This document shows, in pieces, positions 37,177 through 45,477 of a DNA stretch of 64,000 nt. The notes below the pieces were generated by a model. That model was given only the letters and a program-made list of their open reading frames with translations, searched no databases and was not told the DNA's origin. Both the position numbers and the translations under genes were made by a program. The DNA comes from DASXUL01 sp036504855 (GTDB taxonomy: Bacteria > Armatimonadota > DTGP01 > JAKQQT01). Location: contig DASXUL010000124.1 of the NCBI GenBank assembly GCA_036504855.1, positions 1-64,000 of the forward strand, written 5' to 3'. The first letter of the stretch is position 1; each line of letters begins with the position of its first letter.

Positions 37177-38143
37177 CCGCCTTCCCTTCGGCCTTCGCGG
37201 CGGGCTGGCGTGGTGAGACGCCGTGCATGGCCATGGCCCAGATGTCGCGCAGTTCCGACGCGCCGGCGGCGAGGCGCTCCTGGATGAACCTCTTGCCATC
37301 CGCGCCAGGCGCGGCGACGCTGAACGCGCCTTCCTTCTCGAGATCGTACATCCGCGCCACCTGACCGTTGCTGACCTTCAGATAGGCCACGGCGCTGTCC
37401 AGGATCGGCCCCACAGGCTTCAAGGGCGCCACAAGGGAATCGACGTCTTTCTCGTCGATTACAACGTCAACGAAATCGCCCTCAACGCGTCCGTGAAACC
37501 CCTTTGAGCGCAGCGGCCGCTCGGCTTCCGCCGTGGTGTAGCCCTTCGGGTTCGGCGCATACGCAGTGTCCCAGCCGTTGAAATGCACGGTGGTGTGCAT
37601 GGGGTTGGAGCCGTCGCCAACGTAGTGGCCGAGGACTCCGGCCGTGTAGATGATGTCTAGTTCGATCTGGGGCGTTGTCGCTTTCACCGCCGCGTCGGAT
37701 GACGTTTTGGCCTTCTTCCAGTCTCGCCACTCGCTCTGGAGCGTCTGGGTGACTTCCGCGATGCGGTACGGCAAGAAGCCGAGCTTATCGGGAGTGAGGT
37801 GGTGCTTTTCGAGGATGCCGGAGGTTTCCAGCATCGAGATGAAGCGATATCGGTCCTTCGGAAATGTCTGATCCAGCACGGGCTCCATATCCATGAAGTG
37901 GTCCGGGCCATTGACAGCATAGAGCTGGTCTCCGCTGTTCACCTTCCAGCGGTCCGGTTCCGGGCCGAGGTAGGCGAGCCGGTCGGCTGCGTCTTTGAAG
38001 AAGGCGGGGGTATCGGCCGGCATATTCACGGCCGCCAGGCGGTTGATCAGGGTATGCCCCTTCTGTTCCCAGGCTGAGGCGGGGCGGGCAAGTGCCGCCA
38101 GCGCCAGAAGGCCGATAAGCGCGCGTTGGCTGCGATTCGTCAC
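37163..38143 (-). CDS. Secreted S1/P1-type nuclease
   Basis: A 326-residue exported zinc enzyme of the S1/P1 nuclease and phospholipase C superfamily. The signal peptide ends PASA, so the mature protein starts with Trp25 (WEQKGHTLINRLAA), the N-terminal metal ligand of this family. Further ligands are in GPDHFMDME and in LGHYVGDGSNPMHTTVHFNGWD, with the HxxxD pattern that holds the tri-zinc site. The GTG start at 38143 uses GAGAGGAG; the TTG at 38164 is less likely. It probably degrades single-stranded nucleic acid outside the cell. The HD-like gene follows, overlapping. Confidence 0.85.
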   Translation of the reverse strand: MTNRSQRALIGLLALAALARPASAWEQKGHTLINRLAAVNMPADTPAFFKDAADRLAYLGPEPDRWKVNSGDQLYAVNGPDHFMDMEPVLDQTFPKDRYRFISMLETSGILEKHHLTPDKLGFLPYRIAEVTQTLQSEWRDWKKAKTSSDAAVKATTPQIELDIIYTAGVLGHYVGDGSNPMHTTVHFNGWDTAYAPNPKGYTTAEAERPLRSKGFHGRVEGDFVDVVIDEKDVDSLVAPLKPVGPILDSAVAYLKVSNGQVARMYDLEKEGAFSVAAPGADGKRFIQERLAAGASELRDIWAMAMHGVSPRQPAAKAEGKADGGN

Positions 38144-38248
38144 GTTCTGGAATGCTCCTCTCAAGCGTTCGTCTTCTCACAGGATAGCCCGCGCCCGGCG
38201 CGGGTTCCTATGCTGGAGGTGACGCATTCCGTTCAGGAGGCCGTTTGC

Positions 38249-38827
38249 ATGGAGCTGTTCGTGGAGGTTGCCGGCATCGCGCCGGGGATCGTGGTGGATC
38301 TACCGTATGCCCGAAATGCCAACGCATTCGGGGCGGCGATGTACCCGTTGAACCGGGCCTTCCTTCGCTCGAAGACGGCCGGTCGCCTGGCCCGCGCGCA
38401 ACGGCTGCTGTGCTCTACCGGCCTTCGGCTGAAGGTGTGGGACGCCTACCGCCCGCTCTCCGTTCAGAGGGCGATGTGGGACGCGCTGCCGGACGAGGAC
38501 TTTGTGGCTCCCCCGGGGCGGGGGTCGCGCCACAATCGCGGCGCCGCCGTGGATGTGACCCTGGTCGGCCCGCTGGATGCCGAGGTGGAGATGCCCTCAG
38601 GCTTCGACGACTTCTCGGAGCGGGCGCACGTTGGCTACGCTGGCGGCTCCCGCGAGGCGCGGGCGAATCGGGACCTTCTGCGCGCTGTAATGCTGGCCGC
38701 CGGCTTCACCGGCATCGACGAGGAATGGTGGCACTTCGACGATCCCGAGTATCGACGCTGGCCCCTGTGTGACGTGTCGCTGCATCAGTTGGCGGCTCAC
38801 GCAGACTGGATGCGCCGCTGCCCCTGA
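38249..38827 (+). CDS. ddpX: D-alanyl-D-alanine dipeptidase (VanX/DdpX type)
   Basis: A 192-residue M15D zinc dipeptidase that hydrolyses D-Ala-D-Ala. WDAYRPLSVQRAMW, SRHNRGAAVDVTL and EEWWHFDD carry the Arg, the zinc ligands His/Asp/His and the catalytic Glu of the family. No signal peptide is seen, so it is probably cytosolic. The start has CAGGAGG seven bases upstream. No VanH, VanA or regulator genes are near, so a role in cell-wall turnover or nutrient recycling is more likely than glycopeptide resistance. Confidence 0.9.
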   Translation: MELFVEVAGIAPGIVVDLPYARNANAFGAAMYPLNRAFLRSKTAGRLARAQRLLCSTGLRLKVWDAYRPLSVQRAMWDALPDEDFVAPPGRGSRHNRGAAVDVTLVGPLDAEVEMPSGFDDFSERAHVGYAGGSREARANRDLLRAVMLAAGFTGIDEEWWHFDDPEYRRWPLCDVSLHQLAAHADWMRRCP

Positions 38828-38862
38828 AGCAGCGGCGCCCGATCAGGCCGGTTCGTTGGCGT

Positions 38863-40362
38863 CTACGGCTGGATCGGAAAGGCGAGGATCTTGCCGGCCG
38901 CGCTGCCGACAACCACAACGTCCCGGCCCGCCACGCAGCCGCTGGCCGAAGGGCTGGAGTCCAGGGGGCCGCGATCTGGATCGGCGAATGCGGCGAACGC
39001 GCCAGGGTCGCGCACCGGAACCGCATAGAAGCGTCCGCTGTGGCTCCCGATATACAGCTTATCGTTCACAACGAGCGGCGTAGAGTGGAACGATCCGGCC
39101 GCGCCGTCCAGGACATTGGGCGGGAGTGCGGTGGAGCCGTCGGCGGCATTCAGAGCTGAGAGCGATCCGTCGGTTGCGCCGAAGTAGAGCACCTGGCCGG
39201 CGCGGTCGAGCCACGGGCTGGCGTCGATCGTCGCGCCCGCTATCCGAACATATCCGCCGTTCGGCCAGCGGGAGTCGACCTGACCGTTGGACGCGGTCAG
39301 CCGGTAGATGCGCGCTCCCGCTTTGGGATCGGCGCCATCTTCCCAGGCTCCAACAAACAGGGCGCCCGTCTTCTCGTCCACCACCGGCTCAGTGGCGATG
39401 CGAGCGCCGTACGAAACCTCCCACTGAGGCACGAGGCCGAAGGCGTCGGACTTCAGCCCCACGAGATCGCGGTCGGCGAACCGGACGCGCGGTCCGGAAG
39501 CGCCGGTATCGACGCCGGCGATCACGAGGTCGGCATTGTCGGAGCCGGGGACTGAGGGAGATGAAGTGCACGCGGCGCCTGGGCCGAACCCGAATACCGC
39601 GGCTCCCTTCGGGTGCGCCAGCAGCGGGCCGCCGCTACCCACTGGGGCCACGTTGAGAAGCCGGTTGGGCCGAACGGCCGTGTTTCTGCCGGAGTACGTG
39701 TACTCGTAGACCGCCGGGCTGCCGACGGCATCCGCGCCCAGGATGTTCACGCGTCCCGCCGGAAACAGGCCGCTTGCATCGGTCACTTCCAGATACGACT
39801 GAGCCGGCGGCGCCGCCTGCCGGCGCGGGAGCGAGGTAACGAACGTCCGCCCGTACGTCAGGCCGCCGGCCGCGGAGCCGTCCGCCGCGTTGCGGCGGCT
39901 GATCCTGCCGTTGGATGCGGTGAGGTAGATGTACTTGCCGCGCACGGCGGGGGTCGTGAGGATCGGGATGCCGGGGCTAACGGGCTGCGGGTTCCGGCCC
40001 CAAGCGGGCTGGCCATTCAGCGCGAACGCGTATAGGGAACCGCGAGCGGTGGCCACGTAAACGGTTTCCTGCCCGCTGGCGCCATATACGGCCGGGCGTC
40101 CCTTCACCGAGCCGTCCAACGCAATGGGAAAGCCCGGCAACAACGTTCCGGCTTTGTCGCCCACCGCATACAGCGCATACAGCTTTCCGTCGTCGCTGCC
40201 AACGTAGACGACGTCGTGGAAAACGGTGGGGGAGGAGTTCACCGGCGCAATGTGGCCGGCCGCGGGAAACGTCCAGGCGGGGCGGAGTTCGGCGGAGCGA
40301 ACGGTAAACGAGGTGAGGCCGAGGATGGCCGCTATGCCCAGGTATTTTCGAATAGCTTTCAT
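38863..40362 (-). CDS. Secreted PQQ-type beta-propeller protein
   Basis: A 499-residue exported protein. The signal peptide ends near residue 24 (TVRSA). The rest is a beta-propeller of PQQ-like blades, each with a pattern such as VVYVGSDDGKLYAL, ETVYVATARGSLYAF, GKYIYLTASNGRI and KLYIGSHSGRFYAV. No catalytic residues or PQQ-binding dehydrogenase motifs are seen, so it likely serves binding or scaffolding. The start at 40362 is chosen for its signal peptide; an upstream in-frame extension is not supported. Confidence 0.82.
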   Translation of the reverse strand: MKAIRKYLGIAAILGLTSFTVRSAELRPAWTFPAAGHIAPVNSSPTVFHDVVYVGSDDGKLYALYAVGDKAGTLLPGFPIALDGSVKGRPAVYGASGQETVYVATARGSLYAFALNGQPAWGRNPQPVSPGIPILTTPAVRGKYIYLTASNGRISRRNAADGSAAGGLTYGRTFVTSLPRRQAAPPAQSYLEVTDASGLFPAGRVNILGADAVGSPAVYEYTYSGRNTAVRPNRLLNVAPVGSGGPLLAHPKGAAVFGFGPGAACTSSPSVPGSDNADLVIAGVDTGASGPRVRFADRDLVGLKSDAFGLVPQWEVSYGARIATEPVVDEKTGALFVGAWEDGADPKAGARIYRLTASNGQVDSRWPNGGYVRIAGATIDASPWLDRAGQVLYFGATDGSLSALNAADGSTALPPNVLDGAAGSFHSTPLVVNDKLYIGSHSGRFYAVPVRDPGAFAAFADPDRGPLDSSPSASGCVAGRDVVVVGSAAGKILAFPIQP

Positions 40363-40410
40363 CGATCTATGGCGACGGCCGGGCGGAAAGCGCCGGACGG
40401 CGGAAACACG

Positions 40411-40437
40411 CACAGCCCGCGTCAGGAGCGGGCTGTG
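40411..40437 (-). terminator. Hairpin after the anti-sigma gene
   Basis: CACAGCCCGC and GCGGGCTGTG pair perfectly around a 7-base loop, 66 bases past the anti-sigma stop. No long T-run follows, so termination is only probable. Confidence 0.5.
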
Positions 40438-40502
40438 ATGCGGAAACAAGCAGGTTAGGCTTCCGGCCGCGACGCCGGAACGTTTCACGCAGGCTGTTCG
40501 CC

Positions 40503-41648
40503 TTACTCCAGCGGCTTGTACGCCGGGGCCGGCGTGTACGCCCAGTCCATCTGGCTCTTGGGATCGTCCACGCTGAAGGCGTCGCCCGGGGCTTCACCGG
40601 CCTGCGTTACGCCGGCCTGGCCCGCGGCCACGCTGGACGAACCGAGAAGGTTATGGAATTTCACGGCGCCGGAGGCAACGAGAACCGTGGCGTCATCGCC
40701 ATCAAGGCTGCGCACGCTAAACTCACCGGGATCTGCTTCGGCGACCACTCCAGCGGACTCCACCTTCACCACGCCGGGCGAGCGAACCCAGAGCTCGCCC
40801 CGCACCAGGCGAATGCCCCAAGCCGGGTCTTCCTTGGTGGGCGATCGCTGAATCACCCATTCCGTCCGCTGATTCGCCTTCACGACGGTTCCGTCGCGGA
40901 GCGTAATGGTGACCACGGTCTCATCGGCGCTCTGGAGGTGCGTTCGAAGCCGCAGGTCGCTGGGCGCGTCGGCCCAAAGCCCTCTCCCATCGCGGCGGGC
41001 GAGGAACCGGCCGTTCAGCACGTCGTCCGGAGACGAAATATAGGTTACCACGCCGATGGGGTCCTCATGGGGCATGACGGCGGGCGACGGCGCGGGCTGA
41101 ACCGGAGGCTGAATCGCCGGCTTAGCCGCTGGTCCGGCGGCCCGATGCACCGTCGCCGGCGGCGGGGCGGGCTGCGAATATCTCGGTTCCGGCCGAACGG
41201 GGCTAACGCTGGCGCGCATCGCAATGCGGGGAGCGGGCTTCGAGGCGGCCGCTAGCTTCGGGCGGTTGGGCTGAGCCTGAGTCTCGGCCATCGGGGCCAG
41301 CGGCTCATACGAGCTTGTAAAGGTGCGCCAGCCGGTTCCGGCGAGGGCCAGAACGGCGGCCATCGTTGCGGCGGGGCGAAGGGCGGCGCGGCGCCAGATC
41401 GGAATGGCCACCGGGCGGGCGGCCTCACGGCTGAGGGCGGACAGAACGTTATAGCGGATGGCCGAGGGCGCGGCCATGCGATGCTTCAAAGCAACGGCGA
41501 AGGCGGCCTCACGGTACGAGGCCTCGCCGACGAGGTCGCAGCATCCCGAGCACTCTTGAAGGTGCGCAAAGAAAGCGTCGCGCTGGGCCGGCGAGAGTTC
41601 GCCGTCCAGATACGCTGAGCTATATCGTTTTATATCCCGGCAGTTCAT
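40503..41648 (-). CDS. Membrane anti-sigma factor with zinc finger and FecR-like domain
   Basis: A 381-residue protein. The first 40 residues are a ZAS zinc finger, with C3, H29, C33 and C36 (HLQECSGC), typical of anti-ECF factors. A single membrane segment lies near 108-124 (AATMAAVLALAGTGW). A long Pro/Ala linker crosses the envelope to a FecR-like beta domain at about 245-360, where VVTITLRDGTVVKANQRTEW and VVAEADPGEFSVRSLDG stand out. This would sense or transmit an envelope signal to the ECF factor encoded 83 bases upstream on the same strand. GGGAGGGTAAAGGG precedes the start. Confidence 0.82.
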   Translation of the reverse strand: MNCRDIKRYSSAYLDGELSPAQRDAFFAHLQECSGCCDLVGEASYREAAFAVALKHRMAAPSAIRYNVLSALSREAARPVAIPIWRRAALRPAATMAAVLALAGTGWRTFTSSYEPLAPMAETQAQPNRPKLAAASKPAPRIAMRASVSPVRPEPRYSQPAPPPATVHRAAGPAAKPAIQPPVQPAPSPAVMPHEDPIGVVTYISSPDDVLNGRFLARRDGRGLWADAPSDLRLRTHLQSADETVVTITLRDGTVVKANQRTEWVIQRSPTKEDPAWGIRLVRGELWVRSPGVVKVESAGVVAEADPGEFSVRSLDGDDATVLVASGAVKFHNLLGSSSVAAGQAGVTQAGEAPGDAFSVDDPKSQMDWAYTPAPAYKPLE

Positions 41649-41730
41649 CCCTTTACCCTCCCGGCTGGGATCCCGTCCGACCTCCAACACCAGGCCGCCT
41701 TCCATGACGACCAACCTGCTCCAACGGTTC

Positions 41731-42306
41731 CTACGCTTTGGCGCGTCCGATTCCGGAGCGCAACGTTTTCTGCAGCATGCCCTTCGCGCGGTGCAACCGG
41801 ATCTCCACGTTCTTCACCGATATGTTGAGCATCTGGGCGATCTCCTTATAGGAGAAGTCCTCCAGATACTTCAGGATGATCGGCATCCGGTACGCGGGCG
41901 GCAAGGCGTTTACGGCATCCATCACCGCCTTGCGGTCTTCCGAAGCCAGCAGAGTCTGCTCCGGAAGTGGAAGCGTGTCCGGTATCTCCACTTCCTCACC
42001 CAGCAGCGAGCTCAAAGACATGGCCGGCGGCCGGCGGCGGTGGCGCTTCAACCAGTTGATACAGTTGTTGGTGCAGACCTTGTACATCCAGACGGCGAAC
42101 CGGTATTGCCGATCATACTTCGGCAAAACGTGATACAGGTGGATGAAGCAATCCTGGCACAGATCCTGTGCGTCATCACGATTGCCCGTCCAGTAGTAGG
42201 CCAGCCGGAACAGGCTGTCCTCGTATCGCGCCATCAGTTCTTCGAAGGCCACGTTGTTTCCTGCCAGGCAGTCTGCAACGAGCTCCTCGTCCGGCGTTGG
42301 GGTCAT
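41731..42306 (-). CDS. ECF RNA polymerase sigma factor
   Basis: A 191-residue sigma-70 family regulator. Region 2 runs over about residues 15-85, with NVAFEELMARYEDSLFRLAYYWTGN and DAQDLCQDCFIHLYH. Region 4 covers about 125-180, with ALPPAYRMPIILKYLEDFSYKEIAQML and VEIRLHRAKGMLQK. The start at 42306 follows AAGGA by seven bases; an ATG at 42342 lacks a site. It is transcribed first, with its zinc-finger anti-sigma factor next, the usual order for an autoregulated pair. Its target promoters are not evident. Confidence 0.93.
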   Translation of the reverse strand: MTPTPDEELVADCLAGNNVAFEELMARYEDSLFRLAYYWTGNRDDAQDLCQDCFIHLYHVLPKYDRQYRFAVWMYKVCTNNCINWLKRHRRRPPAMSLSSLLGEEVEIPDTLPLPEQTLLASEDRKAVMDAVNALPPAYRMPIILKYLEDFSYKEIAQMLNISVKNVEIRLHRAKGMLQKTLRSGIGRAKA

Positions 42307-42381
42307 GGAGTGTCCTTCATGGACCGCTCCCGCGCCTTTCATGTTCTAATACACCGCGCGTGAGCGAAATCCTACAGGAGC

Positions 42382-42410
42382 AGCACGAATCGTGCTTCCT
42401 TCACATTATA
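42382..42410 (-). promoter_or_regulatory. Putative promoter and palindrome before the ECF gene
   Basis: On the minus strand TATAAT occupies 42410-42405, about 100 bases before the ECF start, followed by a 15-bp palindrome AGCACGAATCGTGCT (42382-42396) in the leader. No good -35 box is seen. Confidence 0.4.
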
Positions 42411-42555
42411 CTACACGCGGACGTCCAGTTGCGCCAGCGGCGTGCGCCACGGCGCGGCTGAATGTTCGCCTGCTTGTTCGGCTGGGCGTTCGGTTGCCAT
42501 GTTCGGCCTGGGCGCGCCAAGCTGAACGCAACCTATCCCCGGAGGAACCGAAAAC

Positions 42556-44070
42556 ATGCGTGTCCGAGCTCTTGTTGCTCTCTCCCTGGCTTCCGCTTCC
42601 GCGCTTGCGGCGCCCACGCTCAGCGCCGCCCGATACCAGGACAAGGTGCGCGGCGCGTGGACCGGCAAATGCATCGGCGGCGCGCTTGGCATGCCGCTGG
42701 AAGGGTGGCGCTCCGCGGATATCCGCGCGAAGTACCCCAATCTGAATGGCTATGTGGGTTACTTCAGCGGCGCCCAGGCCGGCTGGTCTGGATTCCTCGC
42801 GGAAACGCTCATCCCGAAGGGCGGCGACTGGCGAACCGTCACCTTGCGCGCCACGGTTCCCTCGTTCAACACCAGCACAACGCTTGCCAGTCCGATCATT
42901 GGCTTGAGCCTGGAGCGATACTCGGCCAAGGAATCGTACGAATTGCGCAACGTGCGCGTCCTGCGACCAGAGAACGACGCCAGCTTCCGGCAATCGGACT
43001 GGTCCACCGCCAGCGCCTGCTGGTGGACGGACGAAGGTTCGGTGAAGGCGGACTTCACCGGCGAGCGCGCCTGGCTGAAGATGCGCGACGATGCCGCGCA
43101 CCGCCTGAAGCTTCTGCCGGGGCAGCAGATCCTCATCTCGATGGAGGCGCGTCACCTGTCCGGCGATAACCGGCTTGGGTTGGCGTTGGACTACCTCACG
43201 ATGGCGCCGCGAACTGGCTTCGGCCCGGACGACGACACATCGTATCAGATCACGGGGTTGCTGGCGCTGGAACGGAATGGCCCGGACCTAACCGCGCGCG
43301 AGATCGGGCAGGAGTGGGTGCGCACCTTACCCGCCATCGACGCCAGTCTGGCGGAGGGCTTGGCGCTACAGCGAATGCGATCGGGCATCCTGCCGCCGGA
43401 GTCCGGCCAGCACCCCATCGGCGAGGCCATCGGCGGGCAGATGAAAGGCGAGATCTGGGGGCTGATCTGTCCCGGGCGGCCGGACCTCGCCGCCGAATAC
43501 GCCCGGCGGGACGGCGTGGTGGCCCACCAGAAGAACGGCGTCTACGGCGAGCAGTTCGTGGCCGCCATGACAGCCCAGGCCTTCGTGGAGAGCGACGTGC
43601 ATCATCTGATCGATGCCGGGCTGCGGCAGGTTCCGCCGGATTCGGAATATGCGGCCGTGGTGAAGTCAGTCATCGACGCTCACAGGGCGGGGCGCGCATG
43701 GCCGGACGCGCTGAAACAGATCACAGACAAGTACCCGGGCATCTGTAACCCGGTCTTCGCGGAGGCCGGCATCGTGACGCTGGCGCTTCTTTACGGTGAC
43801 GGGGATTTTGACACGACCATCACGATCGCCGCTCAATGCGGGAATGACACCGACTGCAACACGGCCACGGTGGCTTCGCTGATCGGTTGCATTGACGGCT
43901 GGCGGGCCATTCCGGCCCGTTGGAAGGCTCCCATCGGCGATGACTTCCGCTGCTTCGTGCAGGGCGCCGAGGAATGGAAGATCAGTCGCCTCACCAAACG
44001 GATCACGGCCGCGGGAGGCAAAGTGCGCGCCTTTCACGGCGACGGAATGCGCTTCACGGCGCCGATGTGA
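42556..44070 (+). CDS. Secreted ADP-ribosylglycohydrolase-like protein with inserted domain
   Basis: A 504-residue exported protein with a signal peptide to about residue 20. The ARH fold starts at YQDKVRGAWTGKCIGGALGMPLEG. It is interrupted at about residues 70-215 by a beta-rich module (GDWRTVTLRATVP...LLPGQQILISMEARHL). It resumes at PDDDTSYQITGLLALE and closes with the NDTDCNTATVASLIG metal site. ARH enzymes remove ADP-ribose or related N-glycosides using Mg ions; a secreted, domain-inserted form may act on another glycoside. CGGAGGAACC precedes the ATG. A GGATTCC repeat array follows. Confidence 0.8.
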   Translation: MRVRALVALSLASASALAAPTLSAARYQDKVRGAWTGKCIGGALGMPLEGWRSADIRAKYPNLNGYVGYFSGAQAGWSGFLAETLIPKGGDWRTVTLRATVPSFNTSTTLASPIIGLSLERYSAKESYELRNVRVLRPENDASFRQSDWSTASACWWTDEGSVKADFTGERAWLKMRDDAAHRLKLLPGQQILISMEARHLSGDNRLGLALDYLTMAPRTGFGPDDDTSYQITGLLALERNGPDLTAREIGQEWVRTLPAIDASLAEGLALQRMRSGILPPESGQHPIGEAIGGQMKGEIWGLICPGRPDLAAEYARRDGVVAHQKNGVYGEQFVAAMTAQAFVESDVHHLIDAGLRQVPPDSEYAAVVKSVIDAHRAGRAWPDALKQITDKYPGICNPVFAEAGIVTLALLYGDGDFDTTITIAAQCGNDTDCNTATVASLIGCIDGWRAIPARWKAPIGDDFRCFVQGAEEWKISRLTKRITAAGGKVRAFHGDGMRFTAPM

Positions 44071-44084
44071 GAAGAGGATCGGGG

Positions 44085-44265
44085 TCCGGATTCCGGATTC
44101 CGGATTCCGCCATGGATGTCAGGGCTCCCGACATGAGGGAAGCCACCACAATGGGTCGGAATCCGGAATCCGGAATCCGGACCCCGCCATGGATGCCGGG
44201 GCTCCCGACATGACGGAGGCCACCACAATGGGTCGGAATCCGGAATCCGGGATCCGGACTCCGAC
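44085..44265. repeat. GGATTCC/GGAATCC arrays with 50-base direct repeats
   Basis: Three GGATTCC units (44087-44108) are followed by a 50-base block beginning GCCATGGATG and ending CAATGGGTC. Then come three GGAATCC units (the complement), the same 50-base block again with a few changes, and a third, decayed GGAATCC array. The period is about 78 bases. It ends eight bases from the stop of the oxidoreductase gene. Confidence 0.85.
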
Positions 44266-44272
44266 TTCATCT

Positions 44273-45256
44273 TCAGATCGTGACGGGCTGACCGGTGCGG
44301 GCGCTCTGCCAGCAGGCGTCGCCAATCTCCAGGGCCTTCAGGCCATCTTCGGCGGTAACGCGGGCGGCGGGGCCGCCGGTGAGCGCGGAGATCAGCTCGC
44401 TGAGCTCGGCCGTGTATGGCTCGATCAGGACCGGGCTCTCCGGCACCGGCACCGCCACGCGGGCCTCGGCCTCGTCCTTGCGCAGGCGGAAGGCGAAGGG
44501 GTATTGCGTTGAGTGGTCGAGGATGCCCTTATCTCCGGCGACCTCCAGCTCGGTGCGGAAGCCGTCGTTGTGCGCCCACGTGCCCTCCACATGGGCAATC
44601 ACGCCGCTCTGGAAGCGCAGGATGGCCAACGCGTAGTCTTTTCCCCGAATGTCCGACGCCATCAGGCAGTTGGCGGTAACGCGTTCCACTTCCCCGAAGG
44701 TCCAGCGGAGCCAATCGAAGTCGTGGAGCATCAGATCGATGAACACGCCGCCGGACTTGTCCGGATCGCCGTACCAGTTGTCCTTGCCGCGCGGGAACCC
44801 TCCGCCGCGCGTGATGCGCACGGTCCCGGGGTTGCCCACAACGCCGGCCAGGATCTGCTGGCGGGCGCTGAAGAAGTCCGGGAAGAAGCGCACCACATGG
44901 GCGGGAAGGACGGGAACGCCGGCATTCTGGAATGCGGCGATGAGCGCCTTGCCCTCGGCAAGGGTGCGCGCCACCGGCTTTTCGAGGATGGTGGGGATGC
45001 GCGCGGCGATGGCCGCCTGCGCGGCATCGGCGTGGGCCGGCGTCGGGACGCAGATGTCCACCACGTCCGGCTTTTCGGCCGCGATCAGCGCCTCGCCGGT
45101 GGCGTAGGCCTTCGCGCCGTGTGCGCCGGCGAGCGATGCTGCGCGTTCTAGGTCGAGGTCCGCGATGCCCACGAGCTGGGCGTTGGAGATTCGGGAATAG
45201 GCGTCGGCATGCTTGCGGCCGATGCCGCCCGCGCCGATGAGGCCAATGCGTGGCAA
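44273..45256 (-). CDS. Gfo/Idh/MocA family oxidoreductase
   Basis: A 327-residue NAD(P)-dependent oxidoreductase, probably acting on a sugar or inositol-type substrate in the cytosol. The N-terminal Rossmann fold shows IGLIGAGGIGRKHADAY, then DICVPTPAHAD and ILEKPVARTLAEG, where the EKP motif holds the catalytic-site Lys. The C-terminal domain has GGVFIDLMLHDFDWLRWTFG, containing the HD pair. The substrate cannot be told from sequence. It is flanked on both sides by repeat arrays and forms its own unit. Confidence 0.9.
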   Translation of the reverse strand: MPRIGLIGAGGIGRKHADAYSRISNAQLVGIADLDLERAASLAGAHGAKAYATGEALIAAEKPDVVDICVPTPAHADAAQAAIAARIPTILEKPVARTLAEGKALIAAFQNAGVPVLPAHVVRFFPDFFSARQQILAGVVGNPGTVRITRGGGFPRGKDNWYGDPDKSGGVFIDLMLHDFDWLRWTFGEVERVTANCLMASDIRGKDYALAILRFQSGVIAHVEGTWAHNDGFRTELEVAGDKGILDHSTQYPFAFRLRKDEAEARVAVPVPESPVLIEPYTAELSELISALTGGPAARVTAEDGLKALEIGDACWQSARTGQPVTI

Positions 45257-45335
45257 GTGAGTATCCTCCGGGCGTTGAAAGTTCTTACCGATTGTATGCC
45301 GCTCCGCGCATGCCGGACAAACCGAGGGGATTGGG

Positions 45336-45477
45336 AGTCGTCAGTCGTCAGTCGTCAGTCGTCAGTCATCAGTCGTCAGTCGTCAGTTGTCAGCCGGAGG
45401 GTTCATCCATGACGAGGGTATAGTTGCGTGCACACCCTCGAACTGACGGCTGACAACTGATGACTGACGACTGACTA
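45336..45477. repeat. AGTCGTC tandem array forming an inverted repeat at the pcrA stop
   Basis: The left arm (45336-45394) has eight copies of the 7-mer AGTCGTC, with variants AGTCATC and AGTTGTC. The right arm (45443-45477) is the complement, carrying GACGACT and GATGACT units, and touches the pcrA stop codon. A 48-base spacer lies between. The structure could fold into a hairpin of at least 30 bp. Confidence 0.9.

Noticed and set aside
26124..38827. VanW and VanX-type genes as a glycopeptide-resistance cluster
   Set aside because: They are 11 kb apart in different units, and no VanH, ligase or VanRS genes are present.
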